Positions 15,370 to 21,199 of a stretch of DNA of 22,070 bases are shown piece after piece. A program made the translations under genes and the position numbers. The notes below the pieces were generated by a model. The model was not told the origin of the DNA. It saw only the letters and a list, made by a program, of their open reading frames with translations, and did no database searches. How positions within the stretch are numbered: position 1 is the stretch's first letter; every line of letters starts with the position of its first letter. The stretch comes from Lactonifactor sp050944855 (GTDB lineage: Bacteria > Bacillota > Clostridia > Lachnospirales > Lachnospiraceae), in NCBI GenBank assembly GCA_050944855.1, contig JBMNRU010000031.1, forward strand, positions 1 to 22,070, written 5' to 3'.

Positions 15370-15407
15370 TAGGGTATGTTTGAAATATAACTCTTCAACA
15401 TACCCTA
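15370..15407 (+). terminator. Intrinsic terminator after the XRE gene
   Basis: TAGGGTATGTT (15370-15380) and AACATACCCTA (15397-15407) are perfect 11-bp arms. The stem is extended by GAA/TTC with one bulged base, and it is followed by a T-rich stretch. It begins 5 bases after the XRE stop. Confidence 0.75.
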
Positions 15408-15456
15408 CCTTATTTAAACCATTGTTTTGTTCAAATTTCGTTTTAACTATCTATCT

Positions 15457-16209
15457 TTATATCGCAATTTCTTCTTGAGAGAGATTTTCGATTATTTCAA
15501 GAAGTGTTTTTGCATAATCAAATGCATTTCTTTTTACCGTCTTTTTTGTCACGATTGAACAAAAAAGACAAATCCATATTAATAATCCCACTAAAACAAC
15601 ATACTTCGGAAATGGAGCGATAAGCATTTCCTTCAAGCTAAAGGAATCTATGACTACAAGTTCTCTAAGTAACAGAATAGCATATGACACAGTAGCCAAA
15701 ATTTTACATCCATATAAATTTCTCCAGAAATTGTATTTTTTTAATTCTTGATATACTCTTGGGAACCTATCTCTATTTGAATTAGCATAAGTGCGTAAAA
15801 ATGTCATTGCACTAATATACTTTTCATCAGATGTTGAATCTACCGTTTCTTCTGTTAAAGACATAGGTAACGAAACATCCGTCAAATTATTATTAAACCA
15901 TTGATGATATTTCACTTTAGAAACACCATCAATTTTATTGTCAGAAAAACGCAGAATTATCGTTGTTGGAATTCCACCTAATTCCTCGAACATCTTTCCT
16001 TCGTAATTTTTTCCCCATTCACGAGCAATATAAGCCGAGAATGCAATAAGTATTATTGCCAACGCAAAGGAAGTACTTGCCTCTGACCAACTGTTAGCTA
16101 CTATTCCGTTATATACCGCTAAAATTAGCAGCGGTAAGCCAGCTGTCATAGCTGGCATTACTCTTGCCGCAAAAACAAAATCATCAAAATATTTCTTTAC
16201 TGATTCCAT
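15457..16209 (-). CDS. Four-helix membrane protein, 250 aa
   Basis: I do not recognise a named family. Four hydrophobic segments are visible, two near residues 18-40 and 42-62 (A-G-L-P-L-L-I-L-A-V-Y and A-L-A-I-I-L-I-A-F-S-A-Y) and two near 168-190 and 205-228 (C-K-I-L-A-T-V-S-Y-A-I-L-L-L and Y-V-V-L-V-G-L-L-I-W-I-C-L-F). A soluble domain of about 100 residues lies between the pairs. ATG 16209 overlaps the stop of the hydrolase gene (TGATG), so the two are translated together; a GTG at 16221 lacks a spaced ribosome site. A small helical membrane protein beside a predicted hydrolase and ATPase suggests a membrane effector of a defence system, but that is inference. An immunity or signalling role is possible. 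Confidence 0.82.
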   Translation of the reverse strand: MESVKKYFDDFVFAARVMPAMTAGLPLLILAVYNGIVANSWSEASTSFALAIILIAFSAYIAREWGKNYEGKMFEELGGIPTTIILRFSDNKIDGVSKVKYHQWFNNNLTDVSLPMSLTEETVDSTSDEKYISAMTFLRTYANSNRDRFPRVYQELKKYNFWRNLYGCKILATVSYAILLLRELVVIDSFSLKEMLIAPFPKYVVLVGLLIWICLFCSIVTKKTVKRNAFDYAKTLLEIIENLSQEEIAI

Positions 16210-17303
16210 CAATCTTCCCACTCCTCTACTTTCTGTTCGAACTCAAGCGGTTTAATAGCGGTCCATCCCTGTCTGTCTGGCATATTTCTGTGATGGTGAA
16301 TTATATTACCTTTTGTTTTATATACACTCACACCTCTTCTTGTAAATGCATTAACTACCATTTGAAGCGGGTGATCCGAACCACTTGCAACAGAAACAAA
16401 TGCAGTTTTTCCAGTGGTTTCGCCTTCTTCCACAATATCCCCAATCAGACGATTAAGGATGGACGGACTAACATTGTGGCGACCTCCATGATGTGGCACT
16501 TGTATAAAACCTACATTGTCTTTAATCTTTTTTCCGATGGTTTCGAAATATGTAATGCTTTTATCCAAAGCACGTATTCCAGCATCACCTGTCAATAAGA
16601 AATTATCATCCATTTCTCCATAGATAACAACACTCATTTCATTTTCCGCTGTGGTAGACACGTTCTCACGTAATTTTTCACTACTCCATGTTTCGATAAG
16701 ATTCTTCACATATTGAAAAGCATTCTTAAAAAATCTGGAAAACGCATTGTCGGCACTTTCATTTATCAAAGGCGTTTTACTTGATTCAACCAACAACTCA
16801 AGGTAAAACTCCTTGCTTGGAGATAATATTCTTAACTTACCATCAATAACAGTTCCTTGAAACGTTTCATAAATTGGAATCCCTTTGTCTTGCGCAATTT
16901 CTTCCAAGTCATTGATATACGGATATTCATCTCTCAAACGTCTAATGAGGCTGCCTTTTGTAATGCGACCATCTTTTACTTTATCCCAGATATCATCTAC
17001 ATATAACCACGGACGATTCATATACAATGCTTGGACCTCAAATTTGTCCAATATATTTTTCAAACCAGAAGTGTGGTCAGAATCCGAATGGGAACAGATG
17101 ACATAATCGATAACCTTTTCAGTATCCTCATCAAAATAATACTGATTTAGATGCTGTTCCAATTTTTCTCCGTGGGCTTGCAACCCACCATCGTACACGG
17201 CAATTTTATAATTGCCAAATAAATCCTTCCAACGTAAGGCGATGGCATCAGCATCTTTTTTACACTCATCGCCCACACCAACAAAATCAATTTCGTAAGC
17301 CAT
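16209..17303 (-). CDS. Metallo-beta-lactamase-fold hydrolase (ComEC-like domain), 364 aa
   Basis: The metal-binding motif S-H72-S-D74-S-D76-H77-T-S-G matches the H-x-D-x-D-H form of ComEC/Rec2-type hydrolases. F-L-L-T-G-D-A-G and V-P-H-H-G-G-R-H-N supply the later metal ligands. Substrate is unknown; this fold cuts phosphodiesters, nucleic acid or small phosphorylated ligands. There are no membrane segments, unlike full ComEC. ATG 17303 (MAYEID) is chosen with GAAGG just upstream; an in-frame start at 17354 has no ribosome site. It overlaps the membrane protein gene and is divergent from the ATPase gene. Its promoter carries a CIRCE-like operator, so it may be heat-shock regulated. Confidence 0.86.
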   Translation of the reverse strand: MAYEIDFVGVGDECKKDADAIALRWKDLFGNYKIAVYDGGLQAHGEKLEQHLNQYYFDEDTEKVIDYVICSHSDSDHTSGLKNILDKFEVQALYMNRPWLYVDDIWDKVKDGRITKGSLIRRLRDEYPYINDLEEIAQDKGIPIYETFQGTVIDGKLRILSPSKEFYLELLVESSKTPLINESADNAFSRFFKNAFQYVKNLIETWSSEKLRENVSTTAENEMSVVIYGEMDDNFLLTGDAGIRALDKSITYFETIGKKIKDNVGFIQVPHHGGRHNVSPSILNRLIGDIVEEGETTGKTAFVSVASGSDHPLQMVVNAFTRRGVSVYKTKGNIIHHHRNMPDRQGWTAIKPLEFEQKVEEWED

Positions 17304-17398
17304 TTTGCCTTCTTTCTGCAAATGCACATGACTTCTCTGGCCATTCCGAATCATGTCATTTGCTTGTCTTATAGTAATCAGTTACGCTCCTGGAGCTG

Positions 17399-17425
17399 TT
17401 AGCAAGCAGTATGTTTGAGTGCTAA
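17399..17425. promoter_or_regulatory. CIRCE-like operator (HrcA site) in the hydrolase promoter
   Basis: TTAGCAAGC - 9 bases - GAGTGCTAA. The CIRCE consensus is TTAGCACTC - N9 - GAGTGCTAA. One half is perfect, the other differs at two positions, and the spacer is exactly 9. It begins 7 bases after the -10 of the minus-strand promoter, so it covers the transcription start, the usual CIRCE position. Confidence 0.6.
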
Positions 17426-17432
17426 CAATTTT

Positions 17433-17461
17433 ATATTATCATAATTTCTTCTAACCACCAA
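17433..17461 (-). promoter_or_regulatory. Promoter of the hydrolase-membrane protein operon
   Basis: On the minus strand TTGGTG (17456-17461) and TAATAT (17433-17438) are 17 bases apart. The predicted start falls in the CIRCE-like site. The leader of about 125 bases contains a small GCTCC-T-GGAGC hairpin (17386-17396). Confidence 0.55.
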
Positions 17462-17512
17462 GTGTTTTAATCATATTTTCGTAATTTTTACGAATATATT
17501 CATAAAATATTC

Positions 17513-17541
17513 TTTACTTTATTTATTTTTTGTGTTATAGT
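17513..17541 (+). promoter_or_regulatory. Promoter of the ATPase gene
   Basis: TTTACT (17513-17518) and TATAGT (17536-17541) are 17 bases apart. The ATPase gene begins 56 bases downstream. Confidence 0.6.
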
Positions 17542-17576
17542 AAATAAGTAAAATTATATTTTTACTTATTTACTAT
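17537..17576. promoter_or_regulatory. 17-bp perfect inverted repeat over the ATPase promoter
   Basis: Arms at 17537-17553 and 17560-17576 (ATAGTAAATAAGTAAAA and its exact complement) flank a 6-base spacer. The first arm overlaps the -10. Each arm also contains AGTAAA twice. It may be a repressor operator, possibly autoregulatory, or a 5' leader hairpin that ends 21 bases before the start codon. Confidence 0.6.
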
Positions 17577-17597
17577 TTAGAAAACGGAGAAACTAAA

Positions 17598-18923
17598 ATG
17601 TTTGAATATGTTAAACTCAAAAATTACAAATCTTTCGGTGATGTAGAATTCAATCTATTAGACAAGAATGGAGCGCCCAAAAAACTACTATTAATTTACG
17701 GAAAAAATGGTGTTGGAAAATCCAATTTAGCCTCCGCTTTTTTTATGCTCTCGGAAACTCTTCGCACTATGGATGTTCGTGATATTATGCAATCCATATT
17801 ATCTGATCCAGACAATCTTAAAGATGAAGATTTTTCTCGTTACTTAAAAATGAGATATAAGGACATCGAAACGTTGATTCAAGAAAACAAAATGGTGGGA
17901 AGCGAAGAACCCATGTATCTTGAATTTGGTTTCCAATTGCACGGAAAAAGTGGGCGTTATATTTTAGAAACCAACGACTCTCAAATCATACACGAACGAT
18001 TGGAATACACTCTTACAAGAAATCGTGGTGCTTATTTCGATATCACACCAGAGAAAGCCACAATCAGTCCTAAGATTTTTCTGGAAAATACAGCCTATCA
18101 AGAAATCAAAAAAGCTTGTAGCAAATATTGGGGGAAACATTCTTTATTAGCAATTTTGATGCACGAATCCGATGACAAAGCTGATATGTATATAAAGGAG
18201 CAAATTAGTGACCATTTTGATTCGGTTCTCGAATTTTTCTCCCGTACTTCATGTAAAGTAAAATTCGGTAGCCGCCAAGAACGAGGTATTATCGGACTTC
18301 CTCCTGAAATATTCGGTCACTATGATGAGGGAAATATTCGCCTTGATGAAGAAAATCTTTTAGATCGAACTGAAAGCATGTTAAATACCTTTTTCCAAAA
18401 CACCTATACCGACATTCAAAGGGTATATTATAAAAGAGTCCATAAAGAAAATCGTATTAATTACACATTGATGGTTACCAAATATATCGCAGGCATGGAA
18501 CGAGATATTGAATTTTCTTTGGAATCCACAGGAACACAATCTCTTCTTCAGCTATTACCATTTATGCTCGTAGTTGTAAAAGGATCCGTTGCCATCATTG
18601 ACGAATTTGACACAGCTCTCCATGATATTCTGGTCGAAAGCTTAGTTTCGGCTCTAAACAAAGACTCTGAAGGCCAACTTATCCTTACAACTCATAATAC
18701 ACTGTTAATGGAATCAGATATTCCTAAAGAAAGCATTTATGTCATTGATGAAACCGAAAATGGAAACAAAGAAATACAATGCATTACACATTACGATAGC
18801 AAAATCCATAAAAACACTAACCTTAGAAATCAGTATATCCATGGAAACTATCATGGCATCCCTGTTAGAGCCTCTATCGACTTCAATTCTTTATTAGAAA
18901 CATTAGAGAATGATTTAAACTAA
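17598..18923 (+). CDS. AAA15-type (AbiLi/OLD-like) ATPase, 441 aa
   Basis: The N-terminus M-F-E-Y-V-K-L-K-N-Y-K-S-F is typical of SMC/OLD/AAA15 ATPases. Walker A is G35-K-N-G-V-G-K41-S, the signature-like block L-E-S-T-G-T-Q-S-L-L-Q lies near 309-319, Walker B is A-I-I-D335-E336-F-D, and the switch histidine is T-T-H366-N. Lone ATPases of this kind are sensors or regulators in phage-defence sets (AbiL, RloA, Septu-like). Here no partner toxin lies directly downstream, so the divergent hydrolase and membrane protein are the natural partners, or it acts alone. CGGAG lies 8 bases before ATG 17598. The gene lacks a TOPRIM domain, which separates it from classical OLD nucleases. The family assignment is moderate; the ATPase assignment is strong. 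Confidence 0.87.
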   Translation: MFEYVKLKNYKSFGDVEFNLLDKNGAPKKLLLIYGKNGVGKSNLASAFFMLSETLRTMDVRDIMQSILSDPDNLKDEDFSRYLKMRYKDIETLIQENKMVGSEEPMYLEFGFQLHGKSGRYILETNDSQIIHERLEYTLTRNRGAYFDITPEKATISPKIFLENTAYQEIKKACSKYWGKHSLLAILMHESDDKADMYIKEQISDHFDSVLEFFSRTSCKVKFGSRQERGIIGLPPEIFGHYDEGNIRLDEENLLDRTESMLNTFFQNTYTDIQRVYYKRVHKENRINYTLMVTKYIAGMERDIEFSLESTGTQSLLQLLPFMLVVVKGSVAIIDEFDTALHDILVESLVSALNKDSEGQLILTTHNTLLMESDIPKESIYVIDETENGNKEIQCITHYDSKIHKNTNLRNQYIHGNYHGIPVRASIDFNSLLETLENDLN

Positions 18924-18928
18924 TTTTA

Positions 18929-18965
18929 AAGAGCTGGATTCCTCAAACACTGAGATCCAGCTCTT
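18929..18965 (+). terminator. Terminator after the ATPase gene
   Basis: AAGAGCTGGAT (18929-18939) and ATCCAGCTCTT (18955-18965) are perfect 11-bp arms with a 15-base loop, 6 bases after the stop codon and followed by a T-rich stretch. Confidence 0.72.
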
Positions 18966-19000
18966 GTTTATACACGGATCAATTCCATCAAAATAGAAAT

Positions 19001-19068
19001 GGCGAAGTGCTTATCGTAACACTCCGCCGAAAGCCTAACCGGTTTGAGCATAAAAATGCTTGGTTAGG
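19001..19068 (-). terminator. Two tandem hairpins after the Abi gene
   Basis: On the minus strand the first hairpin pairs CCTAACC with GGTTAGG (19034-19068, with an inner AGCAT/ATGCT). The second pairs GGCGGAGTG with CACTTCGCC (19001-19028, one G-T wobble) and is followed by ATTTCTATTTT. They probably end Abi transcription. Confidence 0.6.
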
Positions 19069-19101
19069 TCTGCTTTACTATTTTATGCAGTTCTGCTGCG
19101 T

Positions 19102-20010
19102 TTATACACTTAGATGTGCTTTCCAATCCGCCGGAAGATTCATTGCTGTAAGGCTGACTACACCAATATTATTTTGAATCAACTTATCAAAAGCATCTAC
19201 GAATACTGTCCATTCCTCATCGGATGAACGCAGATATTTCATCGCCAGTAGGATTTGATACAAACCGTTATGTACCGGCAGTGGTGTGACTTTATCTGCA
19301 TCCAAAATTTCCGGTGTCGTATGTATTGTGCGATTGTAAATTCTGGAATTATGAGCACACATATTACGCAATACTGAAACGCCCTGTATCCATGAAGCAA
19401 GCATTTTCTGTGATGGATTTACCAAATTTCCTTTTTTCGATTTATATTGGTAATTAGCCGCTAATATAGAATACGAACTTCCAGTACCTGTTTTCAAATT
19501 CTTAATTATCTTCGATAGCGTACCAAATGAAAGAACTTCAACAGCTGCCCATACAGGCACCTCTCCATCATGATTGTCAAAATTATGTTTGATAAACACA
19601 TCATTAGAGCGAGCAATTTCTGACGCTACTGTAGACATATTCTGCCAATACAGTTTTTTCTCTTTGAAAATCGATGAATCCTGCAAAACAAGTGGTTCTC
19701 CGTGTATAAGCAACGCTTCCACTAATCGTACTCTCAAAGCCACTTCAATCTTGGAAATCATTGAAAAAACCAAAGCAGATAATTCCTGATCAAACTGATA
19801 CAACTTTAAAATATCTTCAAACTTTGTTCCCGGAACATACTTCTTTGTAGCATTATCATATAAGTGGAACGAATATCCACGCAAACGATAAAACCCAACT
19901 GACTTTAATGCCTTTTCTACGTCCGCACGAGAAGTAATTACCATTCCTGCATCAATATATGATTGTACTTGCTGTGCTATTGTTAATATTTGTTTTGGAT
20001 ATTGGTACAT
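19102..20010 (-). CDS. Abi_2 family abortive-infection HEPN ribonuclease (AbiD/AbiF-like), 302 aa
   Basis: The protein matches the Abi_2 family: Y-R-L-R-G-Y-S-F near residues 40-50, and the HEPN RNase motif R215-N-M-C-A-H220-N-S-R-I-Y-N-R (R-x4-H). Abi_2 proteins cause growth arrest or death on phage infection by RNA cleavage. ATG 20010 is favoured because GGGGTG lies just upstream. An alternative ATG at 20022 lies 6 bases after the end of the upstream small-RNA unit and lacks a good site. A compact RNA hairpin with its own consensus promoter lies directly upstream (20028-20080), the arrangement known for the abiF RNA motif. The RNA may act as an antitoxin or guide. Published work has linked this family to the origin of Cas13, but I cannot verify homology here. 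Confidence 0.87.
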   Translation of the reverse strand: MYQYPKQILTIAQQVQSYIDAGMVITSRADVEKALKSVGFYRLRGYSFHLYDNATKKYVPGTKFEDILKLYQFDQELSALVFSMISKIEVALRVRLVEALLIHGEPLVLQDSSIFKEKKLYWQNMSTVASEIARSNDVFIKHNFDNHDGEVPVWAAVEVLSFGTLSKIIKNLKTGTGSSYSILAANYQYKSKKGNLVNPSQKMLASWIQGVSVLRNMCAHNSRIYNRTIHTTPEILDADKVTPLPVHNGLYQILLAMKYLRSSDEEWTVFVDAFDKLIQNNIGVVSLTAMNLPADWKAHLSV

Positions 20011-20027
20011 AAAACACCCCATAAATG

Positions 20028-20080
20028 AAAAAGTCCCACCGGGTTGCGCATGAAAATCAGAGGCGTGGTGGGTTCTGTTA
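20028..20080 (-). ncRNA. Candidate abiF-like small RNA upstream of the Abi gene
   Basis: On the minus strand a predicted start near 20080 is followed by CCCACC, then CGC, a loop, GCG and GGTGGG, and the RNA ends in ACTTTTT (U-run at 20028-20032). The stem CCCACC/GGTGGG with inner CGC/GCG closes the RNA, and unpaired CAACCC could form a pseudoknot. The promoter is a near-perfect consensus (20086-20113). The unit is about 53 nt and ends before the Abi start codon. An RNA motif named abiF has been described upstream of Abi_2 genes; I cannot confirm that this one fits its covariance model. Confidence 0.66.
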
Positions 20081-20085
20081 CTATC

Positions 20086-20113
20086 ATTATATAACTTTTA
20101 TTGCGGCTGTCAA
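20086..20113 (-). promoter_or_regulatory. Consensus promoter of the small RNA and Abi gene
   Basis: The minus strand reads TTGACA (20108-20113), 16 bases, TATAAT (20086-20091). Both hexamers match the sigma-70/SigA consensus exactly. It is the strongest promoter in the window and places the start at about 20080. Confidence 0.82.
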
Positions 20114-20154
20114 GATTCCTTTTTGTAAAAAAGAATACAAGCTTCCCACTATTT

Positions 20155-20203
20155 ATTGAGGTACATACCTGTTACACGCAGTGTAACAGGTATGTACCTC
20201 AAT
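20155..20203. repeat. 23-bp perfect palindrome between the abi unit and tnpV
   Basis: Arms at 20155-20177 and 20181-20203 are perfectly complementary over 23 bases around the loop GCA. It lies 6 bases beyond the TnpV stop. There is no U-run on the minus strand, so it may be a strong stem, a stop for replication or transcription, or a protein site rather than an ordinary terminator. Confidence 0.75.
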
Positions 20204-20208
20204 GTCAA

Positions 20209-20577
20209 TTATCTATAAATCAATTCGTTCAACACAATTTCTTCTGCACGATTCCGGATGCTGCCCATTCTCTGAATCCATTCCCACTGATTATCTTCTT
20301 TCAATTTCTCAGTTACAGACTCTGCTTTTTGCATTTGATTGATGATATTCTGTAATCTTTCCTGTGCCTGCTCATTTAAATCCGCAAGGTAAGTCCAGAG
20401 CTGGCAACTCAACACCAAATCATTAAACAACGCCGGATTATTCTCCCTTAAATATTCTCGGTGCATACGTCCATACTTTCCGATAGGATGTTTTTTCTCC
20501 GACAACTTCAAATCCGGTATGTAATAATCCCCAACCAGTACATAATCAATTCCGTTCTTCGTAATTCTTTCTTTCAT
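20209..20577 (-). CDS. tnpV: TnpV family transposon-encoded protein, 122 aa
   Basis: The sequence matches the TnpV family found in Tn4451/Tn4453-type clostridial elements: I-D-Y-V-L-V-G-D-Y-Y-I-P-D-L, then I-G-K-Y-G-R-M-H-R-E-Y-L, P-A-L-F-N-D-L-V-L and a helical second half ending N-R-A-E-E-I-V-L-N-E-L. Its function is unknown; it is a common marker of clostridial mobile elements. ATG 20577 has GAGG about 10 bases upstream. It is the last gene before the right end, with the arm repeats (20626-20648) beginning about 50 bases upstream of it. It probably does not take part in integration itself. Confidence 0.88.
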   Translation of the reverse strand: MKERITKNGIDYVLVGDYYIPDLKLSEKKHPIGKYGRMHREYLRENNPALFNDLVLSCQLWTYLADLNEQAQERLQNIINQMQKAESVTEKLKEDNQWEWIQRMGSIRNRAEEIVLNELIYR

Positions 20578-20625
20578 CGTATTTTGACCTCTTTCACAAC
20601 GTATTTATCATAGCTTGACTTCATC

Positions 20626-20648
20626 TGTCGTAAAAGTGTCGTAAATTC
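20626..20648. repeat. Right-end arm-type repeats of element 1
   Basis: TGTCGTAAAAG (20626-20636) and TGTCGTAAATTC (20637-20648) form a tandem pair matching the left pair at 284-307 in sequence and direction. A shared inverted motif, CCTTGAAAAT at 167-176 and its complement at 20674-20683, lies between these repeats and the core at each end. Confidence 0.7.
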
Positions 20649-20707
20649 AGGTCGGATTTCAAAAAAATACTTGATTTTCAAGGGTTTTCAGCACTGTTTT
20701 CGTCACC

Positions 20708-20753
20708 TGCCGTGGCAAATGAAAAGTACTTTTATCATATATTTTTAACTCCT
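20708..20753. repeat. Right attachment site of element 1, junction with element 2
   Basis: This is the second copy of the 46-bp direct repeat (see 124-169), with the 24-bp exact core at 20719-20742. It carries a truncated copy of the phosphatase start: ribosome site, ATG at 20738 on the minus strand, ten phosphatase-matching codons, then AGG TGA, an 11-codon open frame. It should be both the right end of element 1 and the left end of a second element. Confidence 0.85.
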
Positions 20754-21199
20754 ATCTTATCTTGGATTTTCTCGGTTTTTCCTTATTTTATGGGGCTTTG
20801 CGCACATTTTCAGTCTATCAACCATTTTTCTGTTTCTCGGCTTATTTTGGCTTATCTCGGTATATTTATTCCACCAAATGGTCTAAATATTGGTCTAAAA
20901 TGGACTATTTTTTCAAGTTTAGACCATTGACTTTTTCTGGTCTATTTCTGGTCTTTTTTGATTCAAAATTTTTCAAGGACCTGTAACCCGCGCCCATCCT
21001 ATCCATATTTCAGCATTTTCGGCAAATGTTATGAAACATTTGCTGACCACCAATGGCTGATATTTGCAATTTTTTCATGAAAATTTAGACCATTTTTAGG
21101 CCACGCTTGAAGTAGCCTTTAGACCACAAATACCTGCAACTCCTTATAAATACTGACTTTTCTGTGTGGTCTAACTTAAATAATCACCGTTCTGATGGT
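20754..21199. other. Left end of element 2 with TGGTCTAAA repeats
   Basis: This stretch is non-coding. TGGTCTAAA or close forms occur at 20879-20887, 20891-20899, 20918-20926 (inverted), 20938-20944, 20949-20957, 21084-21092 (inverted), 21118-21126 (inverted), 21167-21173 and 21196-21204, the last overlapping the integrase stop. It occupies the same place as the 284-322 repeats of element 1, but the sequence differs. Confidence 0.7.

Noticed and set aside
16209..17303. Full ComEC competence channel
   Set aside because: Only the soluble hydrolase domain is present. The separate membrane protein has four segments and no competence motif.
20011..20022. ATG 20022 as start of the Abi gene
   Set aside because: It lies right after the small-RNA terminator with no ribosome site; ATG 20010 has GGGGTG upstream. 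This is a preference, not proof.
20708..20753. Attachment site in a tRNA gene
   Set aside because: The repeat encodes the phosphatase start codons; no tRNA cloverleaf is visible at either end.
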